Shown: piece by piece, positions 34,770-47,564 of the stretch | How the letters are laid out: the number at the start of each line of letters is the position of its first letter | Numbering within the stretch: position 1 is the stretch's first letter | NCBI GenBank assembly: GCA_021209875.1 | Contig: JAGYVD010000004.1 | Coordinates: forward strand, 248,001-312,000 | Length of the DNA stretch: 64,000 nucleotides | Origin: Rosellinia necatrix | Taxonomy: Eukaryota > Ascomycota > Sordariomycetes > Xylariales > Xylariaceae | Direction of reading: 5' to 3' | Program-made: the position numbers and the translations under genes | The notes under the pieces: model-generated | Told to the model about the DNA's origin: nothing | What the model saw: the letters and a program-made list of their open reading frames with translations, nothing else | The model's database searches: none

Positions 34770-36075
34770 TCACCTAACGCGACAAACGATCTCTCCGCTC
34801 GGAATGATGATAAACGCGCCCTCCATGGCGCCCCAAGCCCTCCACGCCTCCGAGATCTCCTCCAGCTCCTCCACGGTCGCGATGCCCTCGCGCAGCGCCG
34901 TCGTCGCGTACCCGGAGCGCAGCGCGCGCTCGGCCCACGACTCGGCCCAGACCCGCGCCTCCTCGCGCTGGTAGTTCCACGCGCTCCACGAGAACGTCAC
35001 CGGATCGTCCTTCTCTTCTTCTTCTTCTTCTTCTTCCTTCTTCTTCTCTCCCGCCGTCGCCCTCCCCCCGACGACGAACCCGGCCTCGCGCGCCCAGCTC
35101 GCCAGGCGCCGCCCGCTATCCGTGCGGCCGCCGCTGCTGGCCGCGAACACGCGCTCGTGCGCGGCCGCCCAGCGCGCGAGACCGGGCGTCTCGGGGAACC
35201 AGGCGACGGCGCGGTAGTCGACCTCGCGGGCGGCGACGATGCCGCCCTCATAACCACCAACACCACCACCAACACCACCATCACCACTGCGGCTGGGCTT
35301 GCGCGCCACGCGCGCCATCTCGCGCAGGATCGCGACGGGGTCCCGCGCGTGGTGCAGCACCTGGTGGCAGAAGACGACGTCGAACTCCCCGTCGGCGAAC
35401 GGGAGGGCCGCGGCGTCGTGCTGCCGGAACGATAGGTTGCTGTTGCTGTTGCTATCGCTGTCGCTGCCGCTGCCGCTGCCGGCGCCGCGGGCCTGGGCTA
35501 GCGCGCGCGCTTGCTCGAGGACTTCTGAGGACGTGTCGATCCCGATTACGGAGCCTTGCGGCACGAGGGCGGCGACTGTGGGACGGAAGGGGTTTTAGTC
35601 TAATTGGTCGTTGCGAGTTTTTAGAAAAGGGGGAGGTTGTGTGTTGGGTGGGGGAGGGAAGGGGTTGTTTATCCGGGGCCCGGGGTTTTCGGACTTCGGA
35701 CTTCGGGGACGGGGACGGAGACGGGGAACGGGGAACGGGGTGGGGGGGAAAGAAGTAGGCAGGTGACACCTTATTCGCTTGGAGTAAGGGCGTTAGGGGA
35801 GGGAAGGGGTTTTCATCACTTACGGTCTATGGTGATGGAGCCCGGGCCGCAGCCGACATCGAGGATCCGGTGGTGCGGCTTGATGTGCGGGAGCAGGAAG
35901 GCGGCCGAGTTCTCGGCCGTGCGGCGCGCGTGCGAGTTGACCACCGAGGCGTGGTGGCCGTGGGTATAATTAGCCCTGGCAGAATGGAGCGGGTTAGACT
36001 CTGGGGAAATACGTTTTATTTGCGTATCACAGAAGAGGAGATACGGGATTTGAGGGCCTCGTACTGCTCTGACAT
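34770..36075 (-). CDS. UbiE/Coq5-like SAM-dependent methyltransferase
   Basis: Exons 36075-36045, 36000-35824 and 35575-34770; 337 residues. The 31-base first exon and 44-base intron are inferred: they give MSEQYEALKS-QSNPLHSARA and keep phase, and the conserved start YTHGHHASVV follows. SAM-binding motif I is ILDVGCGPGS (about 56-65). Acidic motif GIDTSSEV follows, then FDVVFCHQVLHHARDP, typical of Methyltransf_11/UbiE proteins. The product is cytosolic, with no signal peptide. Two simple-repeat inserts lie in the domain: a Gly/Ser/Asp/Asn run and a Lys/Glu run (KKKEEEEEEEE). The substrate is not readable; small-molecule O-, N- or C-methylation are all possible. It converges on the dioxygenase, with about 270 bases between the stops. 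Confidence 0.85.
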
Positions 36076-37696
36076 GGTTGCTTCTGTGGGTTAACAACAA
36101 AGCTGCATCAGTTCGAGTTAAATATGAAGGGGTGTATAACACAAACCCGGGCGAGTCTTTTCGGGAGCAATGTAAGTCCGGAGAAAGAGGCACTGCACAG
36201 CTAACGGAAGCTAAGGGTCAACAACTTCTTTATACTCGAGTGGTATGGCGGCGCCGGCGTCATCATGAGATAGGCTCCAACTATTCAAATAGGAGGAGGC
36301 CTAACTGAGAGAGTCGGACGAGCCGATATCGGAGCGGCTAACATTTTACAGAGTCTATTTTACAGAGCTGCCTTGTTAGGGCGCTCTGCTATCACCACCT
36401 TGGAGACAAGTACCATTATTCCCGGCGACCTTTCGTTATTCTCGTTTTGGTTTGGTTTGGCGTGAATGAAGCCGCTTGGACTGCGCCGCCCCGGCCCAGC
36501 TAGACAGCTTCAACTTGTTGTGCTTCTTACCACAGTCGCTATAGATTGCAAGGCGCAATAATAGAATGGTTATCACAGCAACGACACCATCTCGAATCGT
36601 TATGTGTCTCCTAGCCCTGTTAATGGTGAGTTAACTCGTTAGGAGGGGGTTGTTATTTTACCACAAATCCATTCTGGGCATCTCGGATTATAAGAGACGG
36701 ACGCAAGTGTCAGGCCAATGGATCACATAGCGAGATACCAGCTACCCTAGGGGGTAGCTCTAAGGGCATAATTGTGTATATAAGGACTGAAGGCCTTCTA
36801 TTTAGATGGTAGGCCCAGGAATCAATGATATTGAGCCCTACCCCTATACTTGGCTATCTACCTGCTACCCAGCTGCTACCTTATAGTGACTAGACCTCAC
36901 TCTGGGCAATCCTAACATGACAGCAAGTTAAATTGTGTAGGCTTTACTTTCATGAGATATCACACGTTATATGGTAAATGTACGTTTAATAGTCTTTACA
37001 ATAATAGTCTGTATAAACGATAGATATGTGAATACAACACAATGATCACAGCTGGGATGCTGCTGTCAATTTTCCCTATGCTGCGCGCTGGTGTCTCACT
37101 CAGACGAAGGATACTGTCTCCATGCACTTCCTCACCCATACTTCTCTCTTTTAACCAAGTTGAAAACATCTAACCTTACAACGACCATGTGGCTCCCCAT
37201 CCTCACTTCAACCAAGACTATTATCTTTCGCCATCCTCTTTTGTGTGGTTATGTCTCTCGAGGTCACCCGTGGGTTTCATGGCTTGGTCGCGGAGCCGAC
37301 CTGGTGTGGTTGCAACTTGGACTTGCAAGACAGAGCTAACGCAGTTTATCGAAGGAACAAACGACGCAGTCCAACTCTTTATCGAGCTTGATCTAAAGGA
37401 TATTTATTTATATTGCCGCGTGCCACGTCGGCTTTTCTTATGGCGAGCCGAACAGTGCGTGTGTGCCACCACGTATCAATCTCTTCCCATTGTCCCCCCC
37501 CCTTCCCCCTCCCCTTTTTTTTTTTTTGGTGCTTCTGCCCCCTTCAGAAACCTATAAAATAATTCGCGTCTTTTCCTTGAGTGGGAATTGTTAATACTAA
37601 TTACTTTATGAGTGACCCAGTCGGGAAGATGCACGCCGTCCTAGCTGATTACAAGGGGAGATATTTATAGCGACTCAGTTTAGGGTGGAAATTCCG
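36076..37696. other. Intergenic region, AT-rich
   Basis: No gene is supported. It holds the methyltransferase promoter at the left and AT-rich sequence from 36600 to 37060. A C-rich then T-rich run (about 37493-37528) precedes the small ORF. Confidence 0.5.
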
Positions 37697-38107
37697 ATGG
37701 CCTGTCAGAAATTCATCGACGGCAATGGCGAAATCGCCCACGGTTGCACACTACATCTCTCGCTAACAGACTTCCTCGGTACCGAAGCACCAGGCACGGT
37801 CGGGGAGCTTGAGGATTTGCCGCTCAAGACCCCCTCAGTGAATCTCTACCCCGTCTGTAGAGATTTATTCAGGGTGTCTATGAAGACTAGGGGCCTAAAA
37901 AAAACGATAGAGGAGCTGGTACGGAAGCCGGATGCTGCCAGGGACGCGATAGAGGGCGCGATATAAATCCGGCAGGAGACGGCCGGCGAAGGCTTGGTTA
38001 CAGGAACAGACAACCTAGCTGAACTTAGGAGTATGAAGTTAAAGATAGACCGCATGATTGGTGAGTTGAATGATATGATGAAGCGAATAGAGAAGGAGAT
38101 GGACTAG
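37697..38107 (+). pseudogene. Small ORF with an in-frame stop, unknown
   Basis: From the ATG at 37697 (the frame extends to a GTG at 37685) an open frame runs 89 codons to a TAA at 37964. The same frame continues without another stop to TAG at 38105-38107. The two halves read as one protein: the first starts MACQKFIDGNGEIAHG and ends DAARDAIEGAI. The second contains TDNLAELRSMKLKIDRMIGE and NDMMKRIEKEMD, a predicted amphipathic or coiled-coil helix. A CAA (Gln) to TAA change would explain the break. I recognise no family. It may be a pseudogene relic; a functional short protein ending at the TAA is the alternative. Confidence 0.4.
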
Positions 38108-38436
38108 ATAGCCCCGATTCGAGTAAGCATAGAGCTAACGTGGAAGGAATAGCGGCTACGGCAGAACTAGGACTGGCTCAGGCGAGGATGGGGACAGAGG
38201 AGATGATCCCAGCTTTGTCGCAAAGCCTACCTATTTCAAGAATTTCCACCGGAATTTATAACTATTACTATTAGGATCTCATAAATCTGTTAACCATAGC
38301 AGAACTGTTGGCTCTATGGCTTCACTAAAGATCGGGGACCACTGCTGCCTGCCGATCAAGATGGGCTCTGTATTCATATTCCCGTCGCATTTTATTTCTG
38401 GGTATAGAAGCTTCAGACGCTGCGTTCCCATCATCA
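38108..38436. other. Short intergenic region
   Basis: No gene is seen. This is the convergent flank of the GH16-like gene; the sequence just after the broken ORF has further short frames of similar style (AELGLAQARMG), perhaps more of the same relic. Confidence 0.4.
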
Positions 38437-39514
38437 TCACATTATGGCACCATCGACGCAATGTTGCCAGTCATGATCAAACTTCGGCCACCCACCGTCC
38501 GGCGCCTCGCTCATCTGTAGATTGTGCACAACCATGTCATACGAACCCTCGCGGGGCGTCTTCCCCTGGCATACGTTCCCGCCCATGGCTATATTGAGCA
38601 GGACGGTCCAGTCCTCGATGGGGCGGGTCCCGGCGGGCATGAGGTTCTTCATGACGGGCCGGCCGTCGATGTACCACACGAGGCGGCCGCCGCCCTCGGA
38701 CTTGCCGTCGCCGCGAACGCCGGTGTGGCCGCACTGCCAGGCGAAGTCGTAGCGGACGGCGCGGTGGGGCATGTCCGGGATGCGGGTGCCGCGGACGAGG
38801 TGCTTGCGGGCGTCCTCGGGGGTGTAGAACCCCCAGTGCAGGCACGAGTGGTTCTCGCAGTCGCCGTTCCAGCTCTCGGCGACGTCGACCTCGCCCTCGT
38901 GCGGCCACACGAACGGCTCCCGCGGCAGCAGCCAGAACGCCGGCCAGACGCCCTCGGCGCACGGCAGCCCGAGCCAGGCCGTCAGGCACCCGTCGCGCCG
39001 CCCCAGCGTCGCCCGGCTCACGAGCCGCGCCGACGTGTACCGCGCCTCCGGGTCCGGGTGCCCCGGCCGCGAGATCGCGCGCAGCACCAGCTTTCCGTCC
39101 GCCGTGTAGAAGCTGTTGGCGCCGTCGGACGTGTAGTTCTCGAGCTCGTTGTTGCCCCACCCCCACGGGTCGCCGTGGCCCTGCTTGTGGTCGAACTCCT
39201 GGGATACCGGGATGGCCGGGCTGAAGTTGGGGCGCCAATACACCCTCGGGCCGTGGTGTTCCCCCGCCGGACTGGCAGGGGGCTTTGAGTGTGAGGGGAT
39301 AGGAGGCGGTCCGCCGGGGCGCGTGCTATAGTTTGGTGGAGGGGGAGGAGGTCCGGAAGAAGGCTGCTGCCAGTGTCCGGCTGGAGGAGGGGGTGGCGTT
39401 TGCCATTGCCCTGGCGGTGCAGGCGGCTGCTGCCAGTGCCCTTGAGGCTGAGGTTGAGGTTGAGGTGGAGGTGGAGGTGGAGGTGGATATGGCTGTTGTC
39501 CTGGGTAATGCTGT

Positions 39515-39552
<38 letters not shown>

Positions 39553-39675
39553 ATACTGATAGTGTGGCTGATGGGCACCCGAGGCTTGGTGCGATCCGCT
39601 CTGGCCAAAGGGTAAAATGTTGTGCTTCCTGTTCAGCTCCTCGGCCTTCCCCTTCAGCTGGTTAAAAAACGACAT
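38437..39675 (-). CDS. GH16-like protein with Gln/Pro-rich N-terminus, no signal peptide
   Basis: Single exon, 412 residues. Residues 1-35 start MSFFNQLKGKAEELNRKH, an amphipathic helix rather than a signal peptide. Residues 40-140 are low complexity: a Gln run, then Pro/Gln repeats from CAG/GTT-type microsatellites. The C-terminal 270 residues form a GH16 (concanavalin-like) domain with QEFDHKQ, GNNELENYT, the catalytic EVDVAE (E262, D264, E267), and GCLTAWLG/GVWPAFWLLP strands. GH16 enzymes cut or transfer beta-1,3- or beta-1,3(4)-glucans, normally outside the cell. The absence of a leader is odd: it may be cytosolic, exported unconventionally, or carry a missed upstream exon. The ExDxxE residues are intact, so activity is plausible. 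Confidence 0.88.
39440..39570. repeat. Trinucleotide/hexanucleotide coding repeat
   Basis: GGTGGA/GGTTGA and TGTTGC units in the GH16-like reading frame, encoding the Pro and Gln runs in its N-terminal region. Confidence 0.85.
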
Positions 39676-42600
39676 TCTATGGCATGAGAATGTGATGTGT
39701 GACCACGCGGGTTTATCCGCTTCGGATGATCAGGCAAGACAGGCCGTGATACGTAAATGGTTGGTAGATGGTTCGCAAATGGTTCACAAATGTACATCCA
39801 ATTCGCCCCAGCGACGGGAAATTGTGGAAGCGCGGAAAGGTTCAGCAATGTATGGCAAATTTGTTGAAGTTATCGTCATTGGATGTTGTAGAGGGGTCCA
39901 TCATCTGTCGTACTACCGTACCTATACACAGTGCGTACTGTACCGTCCCAATGAATAACCAAGTGACTTTTGTCGAGTCCAATACAGCACTAACATTGCA
40001 TACGTCGACAGTCCATCGCTCACGTAGTCTGCCTAGGCACCTACTTACGTTAGGTAGCAAGCAGTGGAGGAAGAGTATCTCATGTGTTGTACATACACAG
40101 GCTTCTCCATCTTTTTGTATTAGTCTTCTTCTAGGGGTAATTGATAGCAAACTTGTTTATGGCAAACCCAGCTACTTCAGATAAGTAAGGCAAACCTAAG
40201 TGGGAGGGAAGCCTTGGAAACAAGGGCAGCATCAAGCATACCCGATAACTACATTTGAACAGAACCTGATCTTTGGGTGGATGTTGCCTCGGTTTCGATT
40301 TCATGATTTCATAACTTACCTTATTCGTGGGATGAGTCGAAATGATACATACCTTGTAATAACACAATAGCGCCCAGTCTTCCATGATTGGTCAGCTGGA
40401 CATGAAGTGACATCGCAACTCTCTAAGTCACAATTCTCCCCCAATAGCCACGTCCATAGAGAGAGGAAGGAAACGGCAAGGGGAAGGGAAAAAAAAAAAA
40501 AAGAAGCAAAACAAAAAACAACGATAACAATAGCAACACGAGAAGAAATGAAGTGAGGAAAAAGCGATACTTGGGCTTACCTATGCCTCTGCTTGACTCC
40601 CTCCCTTCACCTCGTATTTCGTGGTGGTGGGGAGCAACGGCGTGGGTGGGAATATGTAGGCTGCTGCTCGAACCAGTGCAAAACTCGAAGGGGTGTGTGC
40701 ACTCGCTGTCTAGTTATCGTGTATGACTCCACCGCCGTGTGGGGGCTCCTGTAGATGCTACGACTTCTTGTCGATCATATCATTTGTCCATGTCGGACCG
40801 CGGCCCTGGTGTGCGTTGTGCGTTGCCCGACGAAGAGACGCATCCTCCTTATCCTCATGGCATGAGAGATCGGTGGATACACCCCTCCAGGGCTAATACA
40901 TGTATGTACGAGTATGTGTGTGGCTGAACGAAGAGTCGATCTGAGCGCGCCGACTAAGAGGCGCCCCCTTGTCGGTCGTTGGCCCTGCACACAACTGGCG
41001 GACACCGTGCTAAGATCACAAGGTGCTGGTTGCGTCCTCGCGAGGAAGGGAGAGGGAGGGCGAGGAGTTGCGGTCATCTGACGGTGGGCAGCGGCTTTGG
41101 TATTTCCAAGGAGGGTTGGGGACCAGGTCAGATATCAAGTTCGGTTAGGGGGAATGCCGAGTTTTATATCGCCCCAGTTCTCCCAAACCAAACAGTTGGG
41201 CGAAGCCGCTGCTGAGGAGTACTACCTAACCTACCTATGCCTTGATTTACGTCCAGCGAATAGCGAATAACTAGTTAGTTATCGTGTGCTTTGGCTCTCT
41301 ACTAGGTAGCGGTTGAGGGCTTTCGTGGTAGCGATGGTCCGACGGATGATATTAATCCAATCCAAATAACACGCGCAACATGCGCAACATGCGCAACATG
41401 CGCAACAGGCAGCTATAGGAAGGTAGTACATCGTACGTAATTGGAGGGTGATGACAAGAGGTGACGAGAGGGTGGTGACAATAAACCATGTGGCTCTTCA
41501 GTGTGGCTGAGAAACGTCAAGGTTCTGACCAAGTTCAATAAAAGCTTCAATAGTAGCGTTGGTTTAGTGAGACTCGACCGTGATGGCAAATCACAGACCG
41601 GCTAATAGGCAGAAACCCCCCCACTCCGAGTCTCGTCAACGCGGCAGCTGATAATGCGGAGTCACGACGAGATCGACCCGGGACCGGTAAGTTAGTTACC
41701 TGATGTACATTAACAAACCTACCTAAACTACCTCTACCTACTCAAGTAACTATCTACCTATATGTTACCTACCTACGCAAGTACCTAAGGTACATCATCG
41801 CCTAATCTTATCTATCACAGGAGGAGACGTGTGGTGTATCCAGGCTCCGTACCTACAGCAACGTCCTCCCCCCCCCCTGTCTAGGTAGTTATCGGGCTTG
41901 CAAGCCTAGGTTTGCCGCAATGGTAAGGCATGTACAGCATACCGATGGGGATCGTACCTCATCGAAAACAGCACCTCCCGAACACAGGCATCGTGCACTC
42001 GTGAGCCTGTGAGCCCATGACCCGCTTGGCACCCGAAACAATTGCTACCTGATGGCGAGTCAGTTCTGCAGCTGACATAGAATAGATCACTCTTGCGTCT
42101 GTTTCTCATCATCTGTTTTGGTATTTCCTGGCCATCGCCCACCACCTTCGTCGGCGTCGCGGCAGCGACGTACTAAGGTTAGCTCCCCAAACATACCTAA
42201 GTAGTGTACGTGGGTAAGTAGGTGGTTTTGTAGTTTAGTCTGCCTACCTACTTACCTGCAAAGCAGGTTAGGTTAGGCAGTACATACCGCCCATGTACAT
42301 CGACCTCCTCCTCCCTCCCCACTACCTGGATACGTACATACCGCAACAGCACCTTAGGTAAGTCCTACCCTGCCCTGCACCGTCTCCATCCAACCCAAGC
42401 TCTCCCCAACCTGGAATTCGGGTGGTCAAGACTTCCTTCCGCCGCCTACCAACTTTACCTTATTGGCATCACCCTCCCTACCAATCTCGTTTGTTGTCTG
42501 ACACTAACCTCGCAGCCGCATCTCTGGAATCAAGTTACAGGTGGTTAGTGGGTGCTGCTCGTGCCTGACCGCCCGCCATCGCTGCCGTCGTCGTTACTAC

Positions 42601-43130
42601 CTCCGCCGCTCCTTGCACCTCCTCTCTTGACCTCTGTTGGCCTCTGTTGGCCTCTCTGTTGACCTCTTTGGACCTCTCTTGTCTCCTTGCTGTCTCCCGT
42701 CTCCGTAATACCGTCCCTCCTACACAGTTTCTGGCACGGAATCAACCATAGCACCCGCCCAAACGCTGCTGCCAGCTCCACCCACCTGCTTCACCAACTT
42801 TGTTTTTTTTTGCCCATCCGCCATCGACACCGGTCCTTCCCGCCTTCGCATCAATTGATCCCACTGTCCTATCCTCGCCTCTCGTCAGATACCGTCTCTC
42901 CCACCTCGCCCAGTCGACTGCCCGGCTCCCATCGTCTTCCAACCATACCACGCCCCAGTTCGGCCCCGTTCTTCGTTTGTTAAGCCCAGGGCCCGCGACG
43001 CTATACCGACGAGTCGTCCTTGACACCACCGAAGGGTCTCTACCCGTCTGGCCAGCCCCCCCGAGCGCATCAACACGGCCAGCCGCGTATTTGTATTTAT
43101 TGTCTACGGTCGGGATACCAACCCATAACC
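39676..43130. other. 3.4 kb intergenic region between GH16-like gene and VAC8
   Basis: The largest gap of the right half. I see no supported gene. It holds an A14 run near 40489-40502, four copies of a 9-bp atgcgcaac unit (about 41371-41407), TACCTA-rich stretches (41695-41790, 42180-42290), and CT-rich sequence with cctctgttgg-type repeats (about 42620-42690) leading into the VAC8 5' leader. An unrecognised small or noncoding gene cannot be excluded. Confidence 0.5.
41371..41407. repeat. 9-bp tandem repeat
   Basis: Four near-perfect copies of tgcgcaaca in intergenic sequence. Confidence 0.85.
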
Positions 43131-45189
43131 ATGGGTGCTTGCCAATCGTGTTGCGGAGGTATGAATGCATGTTTCATACCTGGAATGGTAGATGCTGAGT
43201 CCAAGCAGGCAGGTCCCGTGATGGGTTATACGAGCCCGTCTTGGCCGACAGTGAGCGGGAGGCCGTCGCGGATCTGCTCCAGTATCTCGAGAATGTGAGT
43301 CCTGTTCTAGACGATACGACTCCCCATGATGCACTGGGACTAACTACATACCAGCGTGGAGAAACCGATTTCTTCTCCGGCGAACCACTTCGGGCTCTTA
43401 GTACGCTCGTCTTCTCAGAGAATATCGATCTGCAGCGCAGTGCCAGCCTCACATTCGCCGAGATAACCGAGCGAGGTAAGTCCCAATAAACATTACTGTG
43501 TGGATATGCATCGCGTCATGCACCGTCGCTCCGAGACTCCATGCTCAGCCTTCCATCAGAGCCCATAGCTAACTGGTCCAAAGATGTCCGCGAAGTTGAT
43601 CGAGATACCCTTGAGCCTATTCTATTCCTCTTACAAAGCCCTGATATCGAAGTACAGCGGGCTGCGAGTGCCGCCTTAGGAAATCTGGCCGTAAATAGTA
43701 TGTACAAGCTCCCATGGTGCCGCTTGTCTAAGCTATCGCTGACCAAGCCATGAAGCCGAGAACAAGGTTCTTATTGTCCAGCTTGGCGGCTTAACCCCCC
43801 TCATCCGACAGATGCTCTCCAATAATGTGGAGGTACAGTGTAATGCCGTGGGATGTATTACCAATTTAGCGACGCACGAAGACAACAAAGCGAAGATCGC
43901 ACGATCCGGAGCACTCGGTCCACTGACCCGACTAGCTAAGTCGCGGGACATGAGGGTCCAACGTAATGCTACCGGCGCGTTACTCAACATGACCCATTCA
44001 GGTAGGAGACCACTCCTAACCAGATGAGATGGGTGTAATTAACGTGACTCTAGATGAAAACCGTATACAACTCGTCAATGCTGGGTCCATTCCGGTCCTC
44101 GTACAGCTTCTTTCGTCTGCGGATGTTGACGTGCAGTACTACTGCACAACAGCTCTCAGCAATATCGCTGTAGACGCCAACAACAGAAGAAGACTAGCAG
44201 CTTCCGAACCGAAACTCGTCAGTTTTCTAGTTAGTCTAATGGATTCGTCATCGCCCAAGGTGCAGTGTCAAGCTGCTTTGGCACTGCGAAACTTGGCATC
44301 GGATGAGAAATATCAGCTCGAGATTGTCCGCACTCACGGCTTGAATCCTCTGCTACGCTTATTACAGTCATCATACCTTCCCCTAATACTCTCAGCTGTT
44401 GCGTGCATCCGAAATATCTCCATCCACCCCATGAACGAATCCCCTATTATCGAGGCGGGCTTCTTGAAGCCGTTGGTAGACCTCCTTGGAACAACAGAAC
44501 ATGAAGAGATACAATGCCACGCAATATCAACGCTTCGCAATTTGGCCGCAAGTTCCGACCGGAACAAGGCCTTGGTGCTTGAAGCTGGCGCTGTCCAGAA
44601 ATGCAAGCAACTTGTCCTAGATGTCCCGATAACAGTGCAATCTGAGATGACAGCCGCCATTGCCGTATTGGCGTTATCCGATGACCTCAAGTCACATCTT
44701 CTGAACCTTGGCGTATTTGACGTCTTGATTCCTTTAACGCATTCCCCAAGCATTGAGGTACAAGGGAATAGTGCTGCCGCCTTGGGTAATCTATCTTCAA
44801 AAGGTAAAAATCCTCTGCATCCTATTAGAGCCTTCAGAGTGCTAACCCGGCTTGTAGTTGGGACATATGCTATTTTCATTCAAGACTGGTTGGAGCCTAG
44901 TGGCGGCATTCATGGCTACCTTAGCCGATTCCTGGCCAGCGGTGACGCGACATTCCAGCATATTGCCATCTGGACACTGCTGCAGTTACTCGAGTCCGAA
45001 GACAAGACTTTGATCGGTTTAATTGGCAAATCGGAAGAGATTGTGGATATGATCAAGCAAATCTCGAATCGGCAAATCGAGTCGGACGCCGAGTTCGAAG
45101 ACGACGATGAGGGTGAGGTTATCAACCTCGCTCAGCGTTGCCTAGAGCTTCTAGGCCAGAGTATGTCCAAGGCACACATCGAAGGTTGA
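43131..45189 (+). CDS. VAC8: Vacuolar armadillo-repeat protein Vac8
   Basis: Seven exons: 43131-43158, 43209-43294, 43355-43475, 43584-43697, 43756-44001, 44054-44803 and 44858-45189; 558 residues, the usual length for Vac8. The N-terminus [10 protein letters not shown] shows the myristoylation Gly2 and palmitoylation cysteines 4, 7 and 8 that anchor it to the vacuole membrane. Exon 2 gives [23 protein letters not shown], and the rest is armadillo repeats ([55 protein letters not shown]). It ends [15 protein letters not shown] and [11 protein letters not shown]. Vac8 scaffolds vacuole inheritance, nucleus-vacuole contacts and Cvt/autophagy factors. Every splice join keeps frame and restores a conserved stretch. 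Confidence 0.97.
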
Positions 45190-45832
45190 GGAGTGGAAAA
45201 AAGAGATGATCGGTTGGCCTGATGTTTTAGTCACCGACATCGACATATTTCTTGCGTCATTATATCTAGGTTACTCACAGCATCCCGAGCGGACACGGCA
45301 GGTGGGCACGGCGTTGAAGGCGTAGTATATATATGAGCCAGCGTGTGTACTCTGGACAGAGGCTGCATTCATGTCATGTGGCTTAGTAGCAGTCGAGTCC
45401 AAGGTTTCTTACGCGACTGCATATCTGCATTGGGTTGGCCACATTGCGAGTTTGGCGTTTTGTTAAAATAATTGTCAGGGCAAGTTCTCCAATGTGCTTC
45501 GCCCATGTATGTGGCTTGACGACTGGGTTGGCAACTTCTCCCTATTCAAGCGCGGTGATAGACTCCCCTCTCGAGGTGGCTTTGTTTTCAAGGTATCGGG
45601 ATTCGCATTCGAGTACCTTCAAAACTTTGTAATTAGATACCTGTTCTCCAAGACGATATCCAGTAATCACTAGTCTTTCCCCCAACCAACGTAGTCATGC
45701 CACCATTGCTCATTTGTAAGTGAAGCTCGTTTTATATATACAGACCACCCCCCCCTTCCCTCCCCCTTGCTTCCTTACGTAGTATATACCCTTTGGCCTG
45801 CATTAGGTACCTAAGCCATCTCCTAGGGGTTA
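45190..45832. other. Convergent intergenic region
   Basis: 3' flanks of VAC8 and the IMP1-like gene. C-rich tract near 45749-45770. No gene seen. Confidence 0.5.
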
Positions 45833-46678
45833 CTAAGAAGGGGTACTTGTTTCCACTACGGCGGCAGGCTTCTGCAGCCCATTTTCAACTTTTATAAACC
45901 AATTCACAGGATTTAACCCAGTGAGTGATCCCTTCGCAATCACCTTGCCTTTTATGAGAGCTAGAGGAATAGGGCCGAAATCGCGACTATCGCGTGACCA
46001 CGGCAGGTTGTCGCCGACGATATAGCAGTGGCCTTTGGGTACCTAAGGTGAACATCGACTTCGTTAACTCGTTCGTCTCTTTCTTTTTTCTACTTACGAA
46101 AAAAGGGGAGAATTTGATGTATTTTTTATTTTTTTTCCCCACTCCTGTATTGTGACACCCGAAACCCACATTGGTAACGACACGAGAAACTCAAGGAAGA
46201 AAAACGGATGAAAAGACGAGACCTTGGGGGTGGATGGGGATGGAGGAGGGGTGATTTGGGGATTTGGACTCACCTGTATCATATTTTCGGACCCGACGCC
46301 ACGCCCGGCCCTATCGAAGACCCCGGTGGCGGCGGAGCCGGAGCCGGAACCGGAACCGGAGCCGGAGCCGGAGCCGGGGCCAGAGGGCGGGGAGTTGAGA
46401 AGGACGTAGTCGCCGGGCATGCCCATGACGCGCTTGAGGCCGTCCTCCCCGGGCTCGACGGGGATGGCGTAGACGACGCAGTCGCCGACGCGGACGCCGC
46501 GGCCCCGGCGGCAGCGCTTGTCCGTGACGAACCACTCGCTGGCCGCCAGGAACGTCGGCAGCATCGACGGGCCCCACCCGAAGCCCACGCTGAACCCGTA
46601 CGCCCACACCACGTGCGCCAGCGCGAAGGTCTGCGCCGTCGCGAGGAGGACCCGGAACGGGTGGCCTAGGAAGGGCAT
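45833..46678 (-). CDS. IMP1: Mitochondrial inner membrane protease subunit 1 (Imp1-like)
   Basis: Exons 46678-46274 and 46042-45833; 204 residues. This is an S26 signal-peptidase-like serine protease. Catalytic Ser38 sits in WGPSMLPT and Lys82 in DGLKRVMGMPGDYVL. Exon 2 supplies the conserved GHCYIVGDNLPWSRDSR and FGPIPLALIKGKV boxes. Imp1 sits at the outer face of the mitochondrial inner membrane and removes sorting signals. The N-terminus has a hydrophobic segment (LLATAQTFALAHVVWAYGFS) as in the family. A (Gly-Ser)n run of about 16 residues is inserted between the Lys box and the second exon. Some family members recognise NPKG-type sites; substrates cannot be inferred here. It is divergent from the IF-3 gene. 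Confidence 0.93.
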
Positions 46679-47564
<886 letters not shown>

